Source of the DNA: Fulvia fulva
Lineage: Eukaryota > Ascomycota > Dothideomycetes > Mycosphaerellales > Mycosphaerellaceae
Reading direction: 5' to 3'
DNA length: 64,000 nt
Assembly: GCF_020509005.1 (NCBI RefSeq)
Contig: NC_063018.1
Span: 4,340,001-4,404,000 of the forward strand
This document shows positions 21,625 through 31,306 of this stretch, one piece after another. Made by a program: the position numbers and the translations under genes. Each line of letters starts with the position of its first letter. Positions within the stretch are counted from its first letter, which is position 1. The notes under the pieces are model-generated. The model worked only from the letters and a program-made list of their open reading frames with translations. It ran no database searches and had not been told where the DNA came from.

Positions 21625-22237
21625 GCTGCGAGTCGCGCGACGGGAGGCGGTGGGGGTTGGGGTTAGTCTAGGCCTCTGGTGTGGGTGTCAGCTGGGTTGT
21701 GGGGGTAGGCGAATGGCTAGAAGCGTTTACATTACTGGCAGGGACAGTGTGCTGTCATGATTTGCGCTTGGCCATGTCGAGGGTGCCTCTGTTAGTGTCT
21801 CTCGGTCTGTGCTTGAAGACTATTCAAGCATTCCTATAGAGCCAGAGCGAGAAAGAGTCGGCAAGTGCATCTTTGTCGTCCGCTATCATATGCAACTTCC
21901 GGTGTGGTGAATGCTCGAGACTCGCAAGACTCGAAGCCACTTCCAGACTAGACTCGTCAACCTTCAGCATCATCTTGCTCTTGGCAATGATGCAGGCATC
22001 AAGTGCCGTAGACCGAAACGTGACCCAGCATGGCAAGGCAATTCGGTCGAAGCTTCCCACACTCGTCAAGTCCGTCGTGTAACTGATGTAGCTGCCTAGG
22101 TAGGCCTTGATCGACCAAGACCGGGGATCGCCGCGCGAGTACCATCAAGACAGCTCAAAAGAGCCATCGTTCCTCTTCCCTGCTCTTTGGCTCAACGACC
22201 ACCTCAATCCAAAAGTCACAGCCACTACGAGACAACC
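21625..22237. other. Intergenic, holds unit 1 of a diverged duplication
   Basis: No gene. 22040-22230 resembles 22860-23080; both contain ggtcgaagc, gatgtagctg, a Glu/Asp-poor gatcgcc block and gtcaagac in the same order. See the duplication entry. Confidence 0.45.
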
Positions 22238-23095
22238 ATGACAGACCACCAAGCCATCGCTAAAAAATTCATCGAATCCTACTAGAACATCTTCGATAAT
22301 GACCGCTCCTATCTAGTCCCCTTGTATCGGGACTCTTCCCTCTTAAATGGAGCACACAGGCTACCAATGTACAAGGCAGCAGTGCCATCGCAGAGAAACT
22401 TGTGTCTATACCCTTCGCTGAGAAAGTCCAACGCATCATCACCTCGTTGAACGCGCAGCCGATCATGGGCGGGGATGAAAATGCTAAGGAACTCATCAGC
22501 GCCCTCGTCTTTGGCGGGCTGGGAGGCTGGATTGAGAAAGATGCCGATGGGGAAGAGGTGGAGGAACATGAGCAGTCAGGAGCTCGAATGTTTGTGGAGA
22601 ATTTTGTGATTAGAGACGATAGGGCTGGTGGGTGGTATATCCAGGGTCAGAGTTTTAGATGGGTTCACTAGTGGATGTGTGAGATGGAGCTTCGATGAGG
22701 GCTGGGGTCGTGTTGTATTCGGAGCCGGATGTTGATGTTCGTGTATCAGGTTGGACAGAGCTGAAGGGGCTTTCGGATTTTCCGTATTGTTCTGCTTGTC
22801 GTCGTAATGCAACCACAATAGCGCACCAGACTGTAGAAGCCCCGGCCAGCAAGACGGAGCAGTTCGGTCGAAGCCTTCCATGTTCACCCCAAGTCTGTCG
22901 TGGAACAAGATGTAGCTGGGTAGACAGGCCTCGACCGAGCATCGCCGTGCCAAAGCGGGAAGCTCGAGTGCCGTCAAGACATCTTAAGTAGAGCCGTCAG
23001 ATCGTCTTTCCACCATCTCGATTGCAACGACGTTCCAGCAAAGCATCGACATACCAAGCACCCTTCTCAACCCGGACTCACAGCCGTCTCAGAGT
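22040..23095. repeat. Diverged tandem duplication flanking the NTF2-like copy
   Basis: Segment 22045-22230 and segment 22865-23090 share an ordered series of short blocks: ttcggtcgaagc, cgtgtaactgatgtagctg against cgtggaacaagatgtagctg, gccgcgcgagtaccatcaagac against ctcgagtgccgtcaagac, gagccatcgttc against gagccgtcagatcg, and cacagcc. The first copy leads into the start codon of the NTF2-like pseudogene; the second has no such continuation. I infer a tandem duplication that took in the promoter of an NTF2-like gene. Confidence 0.45.
22238..22671 (+). pseudogene. NTF2-like (nuclear transport factor 2) pseudogene
   Basis: ATG 22238 gives MTDHQAIAKKFIESY, then an in-frame TAG (22283-22285), then NIFDNDRSYLVPLYRDSSLL. 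This matches the NTF2 N-terminal pattern (IAxxFVxxYYxxFDxxRxxLxxLYRxxSxL). The frame then changes near 22345 (a one-base loss). It continues with VQGSSAIAEKLVSIPF and AEKVQRIITSLNAQP, the next NTF2 block, and ends FVIRDDRAGGWYIQGQSFRWVH, equivalent to the NTF2 C-terminus. The region between is longer and more acidic than in NTF2. With one nonsense and one frameshift lesion the copy is probably dead. A canonical NTF2 gene would be expected elsewhere in the genome. Confidence 0.6.
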
Positions 23096-23257
23096 CAGAT
23101 TTTCAAGTTTGTTTATCGGTGAGGTGGAACGTGGAGGGGGTTTGGTGTAGTAGATGATGGCTTGGGGGTTTGACGTTGCATGTCGTGGGGAATGGGATGT
23201 GGTGGGAAGAGGGTTGGGGGCACTGCGGGAGATAATGTCATACATGTAGCCCGAACC
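22672..23257. other. Intergenic, holds unit 2 of the duplication
   Basis: No gene. Apart from the duplicated segment, a G/T-rich stretch at 23100-23230. Confidence 0.45.
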
Positions 23258-23986
23258 TCAGCTTGCAGATGCCATATCTCGCCTTTCAGCAAGACTCATC
23301 TTCACCGGGCTGTCAACAAGTTCCCACCCTCCCTCCTCGTCATGCTCCACCGTCATCAACCGATCCCTCTTAAACAACGTCGCAGTCGAAGTCTGCGGCA
23401 AGTTCCTCCCGAAAATAGCCTTAAGATGCTCAATCTTCGTCGCATCATCCTCACTCTCATACCCATCAAGATTACCATAAGTCTGCCCACTATCAACAGC
23501 AACAGGACGCTGAAGCCACTCCTTCCTCGCACGATACCTACTCCCAGCCCGCAGCTTACTCTGCCAGATCGTTTCGTACCAGTAGGAGTCAATTGCGGAG
23601 GGAGTCATGATGTCGGCTTTCATGCGGCTTTTTCCGACGTAGTTGGGGCGATAGGTTGAGGAGAGTCTGTCCAGCCATGAGACTCGCTCTTGCAGCGATT
23701 CCGAATCGAGCTGGTGGGGTGAGATGTTGGAAGCACCTGCAAGCTGATCGAGTTGAGATGGCATGTGTTCGGATTGGTATGCTAGCCAGTCGGACCATGG
23801 GATGGTGTAGATGCACTCTGGCACGTAGTGGTAGCCGCCACATGGTTGGCATGGACATAGGCCTGACGCAAGTCCCTGTGGTGCTGGGGCACCTTCGCCG
23901 GATCCAATCCTGAGGTTGTCAATGGATACGTGGGTAGCCTTGTCGGTTGAGGTTATCATGGCATCTGTGCTGCGCTGGAAAGACAT
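23258..23986 (-). CDS. Uncharacterised protein, 242 residues
   Basis: Single open frame from ATG 23986 to 23258. It has a short Cys-rich block (GLCPCQPCGGYHYVPEC) near residue 45. A Trp/Tyr-rich middle follows (IPWSDWLAYQSEH, YRPNYVGKSRMK, SYWYETIWQSKLRAGSRYRARKEWLQ), and the C-terminus is acidic (NLDGYESEDDATKIEHL, EHDEEGGWELVDS). No signal peptide or membrane segment. I do not recognise the family. The codon composition is even and the length is free of stops, so it is likely real. Confidence 0.55.
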   Translation of the reverse strand: MSFQRSTDAMITSTDKATHVSIDNLRIGSGEGAPAPQGLASGLCPCQPCGGYHYVPECIYTIPWSDWLAYQSEHMPSQLDQLAGASNISPHQLDSESLQERVSWLDRLSSTYRPNYVGKSRMKADIMTPSAIDSYWYETIWQSKLRAGSRYRARKEWLQRPVAVDSGQTYGNLDGYESEDDATKIEHLKAIFGRNLPQTSTATLFKRDRLMTVEHDEEGGWELVDSPVKMSLAERRDMASAS

Positions 23987-24751
23987 TATTTATTGCTGTA
24001 TGTTAATCTATGGTCAGTCGGTGTCAGCGCCATAGAGGCTACACATCAAGCTCCATCCGCCAGCGAGAACGGCGTTCAAGCTCAGCCCCTCATGACCTCA
24101 AGACGTAATGTCGCTGCCTGAAGGATTGTGCTGCCACACTCATGTGCCTTGTACGCTGGCACGGCATGTCATCGGTCAGGTGGTGCCAAGCAAGAGAGGT
24201 GAGAGTCGCGTTGGGCGCCAACAGATCCGGGACACGTCGAGCTTCATATTCAACGAGTCATCTTCCCCTCCTTGCATCTTCCTCAGACATATCCTGCTTT
24301 TCACACCTCTCGCATATATCAGCCGTGCTGCTAATGTTGTCAAAGGAAGAAGCAAAAGGTCATGAGACGGGAGATGGCTGCCCTCTTGTGGGCTGGCGCA
24401 GGGGTCGCCGTTGCCGTAGTGGTCAGCTGCTGAGTGCTTGCATCATAGCCATGTCCGCCAACATTTGCCTTGATCCTCAGGTCGAGATGCCTCTGGTAGG
24501 TGAATGACATCTCATATCTCGGATCGAGAATCCAACTGCAGAAACACTCCCATCTAGGACGATCGAAATGTCACAACATCCCAATATCACGAGATCGGAA
24601 CACAAACACATGCGGTGATAAACCCGAGACACGCGAAACGGCACTCGAATCTTCACACCTGCAGTAGCACGAGAAAAGCTGCAACCTACCGACAACCCAC
24701 AGCATGCACGACTGAACAACATCCCATCCAACCCTCCAACACCGCTCCACG
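23987..24751. other. Divergent intergenic region
   Basis: 765 bp with no supported gene. Promoters of the unknown minus-strand gene and of the Rab gene. The last 130 bases are C/A-rich. Confidence 0.5.
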
Positions 24752-25726
24752 ATGGGCTCCACCTCACCACCCACCTCCCTCGAAGCCAAGATCGTCGTCC
24801 TCGGCTCCCAAGGCGTAGGCAAAACAACCCTCGTGCACCGCTACGTGAAAAACACCTACATCCCCCCAACCAAAGCGCAAAGCACCATCGGCGCCTCCTT
24901 CCTCACCACCCGCGTCCACGACCCCGAATCAAGCTCCACCCTCCGCCTCCAAATTTGGGACACAGCCGGCCAAGAGCGCTTCCGCTCCATCTCCCGCCTC
25001 TACTACCGCGGCGCCAACGCAGCGATTCTGTGTTACGACGTCACGTCAAAGAAGAGTTTCGACGAGATGGGCGTGTGGTTGAGGGAGTTGAAGGAGAATT
25101 GTGGGTTGGAGGCGGAGCATGATATGATTGTGCATGTGGTGGGCACGAAGGGGGATATTGTGGCGCAGGATCCGAGGCGGAGGGAGGTGCCGTTTGAGAG
25201 GTGTATTGGGTATGTTGCTGAGCAGCTTTATCCGGCTAGCATTACGCCGGGGATGTCGTCGACGGCGTGGGGGAGTCCGCCGAGTACTGCGAATGGAAGA
25301 GGAGGACTAAGGCCGGTGGAGCCGGTGAATAGTCCGCATAGTAATCGCTCGAGTGGATTCTGGGGGCAGGAACATATTTGGGACTGTTGTCATGAGATCT
25401 CCGCGAAGGATGGGGAGGGGATTGAGGAGGTGTTTAGAGTGATTACGAGGAAACTGGTGGAACAGCACGGGAAGAGGCAGGAATTACAGAAGATGATGGA
25501 GGACGCAATGCTCGGCGGCAGAACGCCTGGTCTGGACGGACAGCCTGGGACGCCTGGATACTTTGATCTTCCAGGTGGTGGAACGGGGAGTTTTAGAGTG
25601 GGACATGGGGATAAGAGACGGAGTTGGCTTGGGGCGTTATCGACGCCGGGTGGGTTGACGCACTATAGTGATGATGGGATGGAGGATGAGGTTAAGAGTG
25701 GTGCGAGGAAGGGGCGGTGTTGTTGA
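24752..25726 (+). CDS. Rab-family small GTPase (Rab24-like) with an internal insertion
   Basis: Intronless, 324 residues, much longer than a usual Rab of about 210. GTPase motifs: GSQGVGKT (18-25), WDTAGQE (69-75), GTKGD (131-135, in place of NKxD) and SAK (217-219). YYRGANAAILCYDV and the TKxD form resemble Rab24/Rab20-type proteins. Between the G4 and G5 motifs about 45 extra Ser/Pro/Gly-rich residues are inserted (around 165-205). A further Gly-rich tail precedes the C-terminal RCC, which should be geranylgeranylated on both cysteines. Role: vesicle traffic, exact compartment unknown. The coding strand is strongly C-rich up to about 25025 and strongly G-rich after it. Confidence 0.88.
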   Translation: MGSTSPPTSLEAKIVVLGSQGVGKTTLVHRYVKNTYIPPTKAQSTIGASFLTTRVHDPESSSTLRLQIWDTAGQERFRSISRLYYRGANAAILCYDVTSKKSFDEMGVWLRELKENCGLEAEHDMIVHVVGTKGDIVAQDPRRREVPFERCIGYVAEQLYPASITPGMSSTAWGSPPSTANGRGGLRPVEPVNSPHSNRSSGFWGQEHIWDCCHEISAKDGEGIEEVFRVITRKLVEQHGKRQELQKMMEDAMLGGRTPGLDGQPGTPGYFDLPGGGTGSFRVGHGDKRRSWLGALSTPGGLTHYSDDGMEDEVKSGARKGRCC

Positions 25727-26886
25727 TGATGGTAATGGGCGTTTCGGTTGTGCTTTGGAGCCATGGCGTTTTGGAACGGGACGGCTGTATTGTATGTGAG
25801 AGTATGATTGGGTGATTGATGTAACAGTACTGGGCACCGAACACAGCTTGGACTGCCAGGGAAGAGCGAATACTGTCTTGATAGGAGTAATGTCATGATC
25901 ACGTTCCTGACGGTCTTGAGCATGGAGTGCAAGATCCTGTGCGTTTCTGAGAACGTTCCATAGCTTTAGCCGATCTCCAGTACAGACCTGTGAGCGCTAG
26001 ACTTCATCGGCTCATACATACCAGAACAACGATACCACATTGCCAATACATCGTGTTTCCTTAGCACCCAATACTCTCGGCTCTTGAAGCTTCACTTCTT
26101 TTTTTGCTTATATTGTTTATTCAAGACTGCTTACATAAGATCGGGGCGCTTGGTCTAGGGGTATGATTTGTGAGTCAACCCATTGAAACTCTGGGTTTCG
26201 CTCGGGTTCTGATAATTATTCAGTCGCTTCGCATCAATGCTCCTGCATTCTATGCGTATTTGTGAGTAGTTCCACGAACTTCTCTATGAAATTAGGGTTC
26301 TGATGATGGTTCAGGTGAAAGGTCGTGGGTTCAATTCCCACAGCGTCCAACTATGGCCGTGGTTGCTTACGGCTACTGTACTTTTTGTTTGCAGAAAGTG
26401 GTTGAGGGGTTCGTTTTGTGTCGAGACCGTTCGCGGGCGTAAATGTTCCATTAGATTGTGTCGTGCTGTGCCAACGTGGAGACGCTTTGGATGCCGAAGC
26501 ATTATTTCCACGTTTTGGCTCATTGTGTGCTTGAACCCCATCCTTCGCTCGCTGGTCAGAGTGAACGACATGGTCCAAGTTGTTAAACATTGGACATCAT
26601 GTCCTTTTGACAACTATTATCGTAGCTCGAAAGATCACGTAAAGCCTCTGCAATGCACAATCAATGCCGTCACTCATATCCATATCCATTTTCATCTATG
26701 TACTGCCTGATCCATATACTCATACAATCTGTGTTCAACGAATTCCGTCTCGTTCGCCTTCACTTTTCATTCTGCCTGTAAATGCTACAGAAAAATCATA
26801 TTCAACGATTTTCATGACCAACTGAGAAGTCCCGAAACCGCGGCCAGCTAGCCGGTATGCAAAACTCCTTGACATTAAAATCATCC
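25727..26886. other. Intergenic between convergent genes
   Basis: 1.16 kb without a protein gene. Contains the split tRNA-Pro-like locus (26144-26349). Confidence 0.5.
26144..26349 (+). tRNA. Split tRNA-Pro-like locus (pseudo- or long-intron tRNA)
   Basis: The 5' part GGGCGCT at 26144-26150, followed by TGGTCTAGGGGTATGATT, is a tRNA-Pro-type acceptor and D arm with a good A box. The 3' part has a perfect T arm (GTGGG, TTCAATT, CCCAC at 26325-26341), then AGCGTCC and A. The two 7-nt acceptor strands pair completely (one G-U). About 150 nt lie between the D arm and the variable loop, where a normal gene has an anticodon arm with a short intron. I could not find a convincing anticodon stem. The middle contains a near-repeat (gggttctgataattattcag and gggttctgatgatggttcag). 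Either a very long intron or an insertion that killed the gene. Confidence 0.45.
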
Positions 26887-29376
26887 TCATCCACGAAGAG
26901 CGCGAGCATGTCTACGCTCAGCCGGGTATCCATACGCAGCTGGTGGGTTAACATAGCCCGGTGGTGCCGTCGACTGAGCTGGCGAGACCTCGGTCGAAGT
27001 TTCCTCGCCATAGGCTGGAATTGTGGCGGTGGAAGTAAGGGTCGATGATGCGCCATATGATACCATCGTTGCGGAAGTAGTGGGAAGGGGAGCAACTTCT
27101 GTGCTTGAGGTTGTGGGACCGTACGCCGGTGGTGCGGTGTATGAAGATGATTCGACGGGCGAGCCTTCTGTGCTGGACGATGATGTTGGGGCGTATGCTG
27201 GCGGTGCGGTGTATGAAGACGATCCGACGGGCAAGCCCTCTGTGCTAGAGGAAGATGATGTGGGACCATACGCGGGCTGAGTCTCTGTTGGTCCATATGC
27301 TGGCGGTGCGGTGTATGAGCTTGACTCAACGGGTGAGCCTTCCGTGCTCGTGGAAGACGATGCATACGGGTATGGAGGCTGCGTTCCTGTTGGTCCATAC
27401 GTTGTGGTGTTGGCGGGGATGTTGGGGTAGCCAGTCCCAGTGCCAATGGGTACATAGCTTGAAGTGGAGTCGACTGGTGAGCCTGGTGTGCTGCTTGAAC
27501 TTGGGTAGGCATATCCTGGAGCCGACATTGATGAGCTGGACTCAACTGGAGATCCTTCTGTGCTGCTGCTGCTGCTGCTGCTTGATGGGGCGTATGTGTA
27601 AGCCGGAGCAGTGGTGTCGGCTGGGACGACGGGGTAGCTAGTGGGAACGACGGGAATTGAGCTGGAGCTCGAAGTGATGGCTGAGCCTTCAGTGCTGCTG
27701 ACGGAAGGTACGTAGCCTGGTGGCGCTGTGTATGCGCTGGATTGAGATGAAAGAGTGGAGCTGCTCTCGACGGGATATCCTTCGGTGCTCGATGACGAAG
27801 GGTAGTAAGCCGGTGGCTGTGTGCCTGTGGGTCCGATAACAGTGCTGTTCTGTGCTGCTGACGAGGGAATGGAATATGCCGGTCCAGGGATGCTGCTACT
27901 ACCCGGAGATCCAACTGTGCTAGACGTTGAAGGAATGTATGGCACACCTGACGTCAACGTCAGAGTGCAGAGAGTCGTCGAGACTGGAATCGATGTAGTT
28001 CCTGATGCAGAGTAGACCGTGGATGTCGAGTATGAAATGTACGTTGGGGTGCTGCTCGAGTACACCGGGACGATCGGCACGCCCGTGCCTGTGGGCGAGA
28101 CGACTGTGCTGTTGGCAGGTACGTAGGAAGGAGGAGCTGAGCTGCTGGTGGGTGCTGCGCTGCTCTGAGATCCGGTTACAGTGAGGGTGTAGATCGATGG
28201 TACGACCACGGAAGTGCTGCCTCCGGGTACTGTTACTGTCGAGCGATAGGATTGTGTGAATGTAAGCACGATGGTTGAAGTCGACTCAGGTGTACCTTCG
28301 CCGCCAGTCTGGACGACGGTGGTGGTGTAGATCGAGGCCGTTTCGGTTGGAACGACATCCGATTCAGAGATGGTGACCGTATACACAGGCGGTGAGCCTG
28401 GCGCCGAGGTCTCGGTGGGAGATACTTCGGTACTGCTGTCAGGGTAGCTTCCGGGCACTGTGACTGTAGACTGAATGGTCGTGGTAACCGTGGAAGTCGT
28501 CGAGTAGTCGTAGGTCGTTGTCATAGTCGTGCCGCCGGTAGTCAAGACGCTGCTTGCTTGGCAAGTTGTAGTGTACACCGAGGTGATGTCGGTGACAGTC
28601 ACTCCACTTGGCATGGACGATGTCGATGCCGGCGAAACGTCTGTGCTACTCAAGCTAGAAGAGCCATAGCCAGGGATTCCGGTGCCTGTTTGGTATGACG
28701 GCGCGCTGTCGGAAGGCACTGGGTATGGGGCAGCAGAAGACATGTCAGCAGGATAGATGATGCTGCCGCTGCTTTGCGAGCCATAGCTTGGAATGCCCGT
28801 GCCTGTTGGCAGAACCGATGAGTTGCCTGGGACCGGATAGTATGGAGCGCTGGATGGTACGACTGGCACTGCGGTGCTAGAGGTCACCACAGAAGGCTGG
28901 CCGTACCCATTGGTGATCGTGACCGTAACGACAGAGTAGCTGTATGAAGAAGCGACACTGCCAGTTGTAACGGGGGAGACATCGGTCGAAGTAGCTGGTA
29001 CGACTGTGCTGGACTCGATGACAGATGGCTGTCCACCAGGTGCAGTGATTGTGACCGTGACGATCGAATAGCTGTAAGATCCAGACTGGCCTGGGAGAGT
29101 GAAGGCGCTACCAGTGCTGGACGCGGCGCCTGTCAGACTCCCACCGTAGCCAGGTGGTGCCTCATAGCCTGGCTGTGTTGGAGAGATGATGGTACCCGAG
29201 CTGTAGATGGCAGTCTCCGTCTTGGTCTCTGTCTGTGTGACGGTGATCGTGCTAGCATAACCATTGGGCGTGCAAGCACAAGTCATTGGATCCGGCTGAC
29301 GGTTGTCGAGCTTTGGCGCGGCGTGGACCATGCCAACCATGCCGGCTGTGGCCAGGAAGGATGAAAGATACTTCAT
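26887..29376 (-). CDS. Ser/Thr/Pro-rich secreted wall-type protein with tandem repeats
   Basis: Single exon, 829 residues. Signal peptide MKYLSSFLATAGMVGMVHAA, then a short Cys pair (TCACTPNGY) and Thr-rich VTQTETKTET. Most of the protein is Ser/Thr/Pro/Tyr/Val-rich with repeated blocks. The C-terminal third has many copies of SSTEGSPVESSS plus TAPPAYGPT. The middle has TVTITAPGGQPSVIESSTVV-type units. Such proteins are heavily O-mannosylated and sit in the cell wall or matrix. The C-terminus (GYPAERRHARALRG) is basic rather than hydrophobic, so no GPI anchor is predicted. A second long frame inside (27947-26802) comes from the repeat bias and is not a gene. Confidence 0.75.
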   Translation of the reverse strand: MKYLSSFLATAGMVGMVHAAPKLDNRQPDPMTCACTPNGYASTITVTQTETKTETAIYSSGTIISPTQPGYEAPPGYGGSLTGAASSTGSAFTLPGQSGSYSYSIVTVTITAPGGQPSVIESSTVVPATSTDVSPVTTGSVASSYSYSVVTVTITNGYGQPSVVTSSTAVPVVPSSAPYYPVPGNSSVLPTGTGIPSYGSQSSGSIIYPADMSSAAPYPVPSDSAPSYQTGTGIPGYGSSSLSSTDVSPASTSSMPSGVTVTDITSVYTTTCQASSVLTTGGTTMTTTYDYSTTSTVTTTIQSTVTVPGSYPDSSTEVSPTETSAPGSPPVYTVTISESDVVPTETASIYTTTVVQTGGEGTPESTSTIVLTFTQSYRSTVTVPGGSTSVVVPSIYTLTVTGSQSSAAPTSSSAPPSYVPANSTVVSPTGTGVPIVPVYSSSTPTYISYSTSTVYSASGTTSIPVSTTLCTLTLTSGVPYIPSTSSTVGSPGSSSIPGPAYSIPSSAAQNSTVIGPTGTQPPAYYPSSSSTEGYPVESSSTLSSQSSAYTAPPGYVPSVSSTEGSAITSSSSSIPVVPTSYPVVPADTTAPAYTYAPSSSSSSSSTEGSPVESSSSMSAPGYAYPSSSSTPGSPVDSTSSYVPIGTGTGYPNIPANTTTYGPTGTQPPYPYASSSTSTEGSPVESSSYTAPPAYGPTETQPAYGPTSSSSSTEGLPVGSSSYTAPPAYAPTSSSSTEGSPVESSSYTAPPAYGPTTSSTEVAPLPTTSATMVSYGASSTLTSTATIPAYGEETSTEVSPAQSTAPPGYVNPPAAYGYPAERRHARALRG

Positions 29377-30346
29377 GCTGACGAGCTTGTGGTGAGATGG
29401 TTGCTGGATGCGACTAGGATGTTAAAAATGGCTGAGGCACCAGTGCCTGAACGAATGGCAGTCGTCTAGACTGAAAGAATGGATGACAGTGCTCGCGGAG
29501 CGCAAGGAAATGGCAATGCAGTACAGGGCAGTGTGCAGAACAAAACTCAACGACAATACCTCTTCCAAGCCAGCTTGCAGGCGGCGTTATATACACCACC
29601 TCTGGCCTCGCAGCGTCCATCCCTCCAGCATAAGGTTCCTAGACGCTGTCCGATACAGTCTCGGCGGGTATCTGCCTGTGACAATTCTGGCCATCACGAT
29701 CCCAAGACATCGACTGCCACAAGAGGCGTGGCCCTCAACCCGGGTCGCGGCAAAGGTGGGCAAATGGCGGTTGCAGAAGAGGCTCCGTCGACGCACGCAG
29801 GCGCTTCGGAAATGCGGAGGACGTCCTTGCTCATCTCGACTGAATGCGGGTTGAGAGATGGTCGATGTGGTTGAAACATGCTACGTTTGAGATGGGATGC
29901 AGTCGCGAAAGGAGAATGGAGGCCGGGAGGAACACAACAAAGCTCGGTAAGCTAGTTCGCGACGACGCTAGACGGGATATTCTAAGCTGCTTGGCCTCCG
30001 GATCTACCCTGACGTCGATAAACTGGGAAAGTATCTTTCGGCCAGCGCTTCGTCCAAGACATGCAACCAGTCGGAGACCAAACCTGCCTCCGGCCTCTTC
30101 TCGCCATCGCAAACACGTGCAGACAGCCGGTGCACGAGCTCTTGCGATCGACAGTGTGAAGCAGGAACAGAGCCCTTTCATCCGGTACCGCGACACGAAC
30201 AGCGCGTACAGGTGACAACAGCCTATTTTGAGCTCGCTAAACGCGTTGCTGTAGGACTTTGCTGTAGACATCGCTACACACGGGCCGCCAAACCACCAAC
30301 CGCTGCAAACCACTCAGCACGACCTACTATCGCTGCTTGGACCAAT
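29377..30346. other. Divergent intergenic region
   Basis: 970 bp between the wall-protein gene and the cyclin gene. Several short overlapping frames, none supported. Confidence 0.5.
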
Positions 30347-31306
30347 ATGGCGCCTATCACGGAGCCTTCCCATCTACTCAACCCACTCGCCACTTCCCTC
30401 CAGCTCGAGACCTCAGCAAGTCAACTCGATGGCCTGCCTAGCGAGCTCGAGGACTCAGTGCGGTTCGAAACAGCACGACTCACCCAGGCGGCTGGCATCC
30501 TACTTCGTCTGCCTCAGGAAATAATCGCTCAAGCCATCGTCATTCTGCAGAGGGTTTGGACTGGTCCTGATGGCGGCAGTCTGCTTGAGCATGATTCAAA
30601 GGTCCGTGTCAACACATGCCGCACGCTACGCACTTTCACTACTTGACAGACTAACTTGAACCAGGTTACCGCCGCAGCAGCCCTCTTTCTTGCAGCCAAG
30701 CCGTCTTCTCAACCTGTGACTCCGAGACAGGTGCTCACGTCATTCGCCTACCTGACGAGTCTGCCACCCGGGCAGCTTGCGTCGTCCGCGGCAGAGGGCA
30801 AGCTGGATTCGTCATGGCATCTGTCAGAAGGCCAGTACGAGATTAAGGGGAACACACTCTACGAGATTGAAGCGCACATCCTCCGCGTACTAGGCTTCCA
30901 GACCCATGTTGCGCTCCCGCACACACTGTGCATCAACTACCTGCAGACACTAGACGTCTTCCAGTCCTCCGCCGGCACCCTTGTCGCAAAAGCAGCATTT
31001 CAACACCTGAACACGGCCCTGCTAAGCACACAACTTCTCTACCTCACTCACCAGCCCTCGGCACTTGCTACAGCTGCCATCTACCTAGCTGCGAAGGACG
31101 TTGGCGTGAAGCTGCCGGAAGTTGAATGGTGGGAAGTGTTTGATCTCGACCGGGAAGAACTTGGATTCTTAGTCGTTGCGCTCAGAAGTGCCGAAGGCTT
31201 TTCCTTGGAGGAGCAGCGAAAGTGGGGTCGGAGGAAAGTGCCAACTTCAGTAGAGGAACTTCAAGCGGAGATAGAGCGGTCTCGCATGCTGGAGAATGGC
31301 CAGTAG
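30347..31306 (+). CDS. Cyclin-domain protein, cyclin L-like
   Basis: Exons 30347-30601 and 30665-31306, intron of 63 nt with donor GTCCGT, branch GACTAAC and acceptor CCAG; 298 residues. The first cyclin fold contains RFETARLTQAAGILLRLPQE followed by AIVILQRVW, and after the intron VTAAAALFLAAK. This order (RxxxxxLxQxAGILLxLPQ then AAxxFLAxK) is that of cyclin L/transcription cyclins. Then TLYEIEAHILRVLGFQTHV, CINYLQTL and a second fold with ATAAIYLAAKDVGVKLP. The partner is probably a CDK acting in transcription or splicing. The donor is not GTRAGT, but the splice restores the conserved block exactly. Downstream it ends in a basic/acidic tail. Confidence 0.8.

Noticed and set aside
26802..27947. 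381-codon His/Pro/Gln-rich frame in the wall-protein gene
   Set aside because: It is the second frame of the same repeat units; the frame with a signal peptide explains the region.
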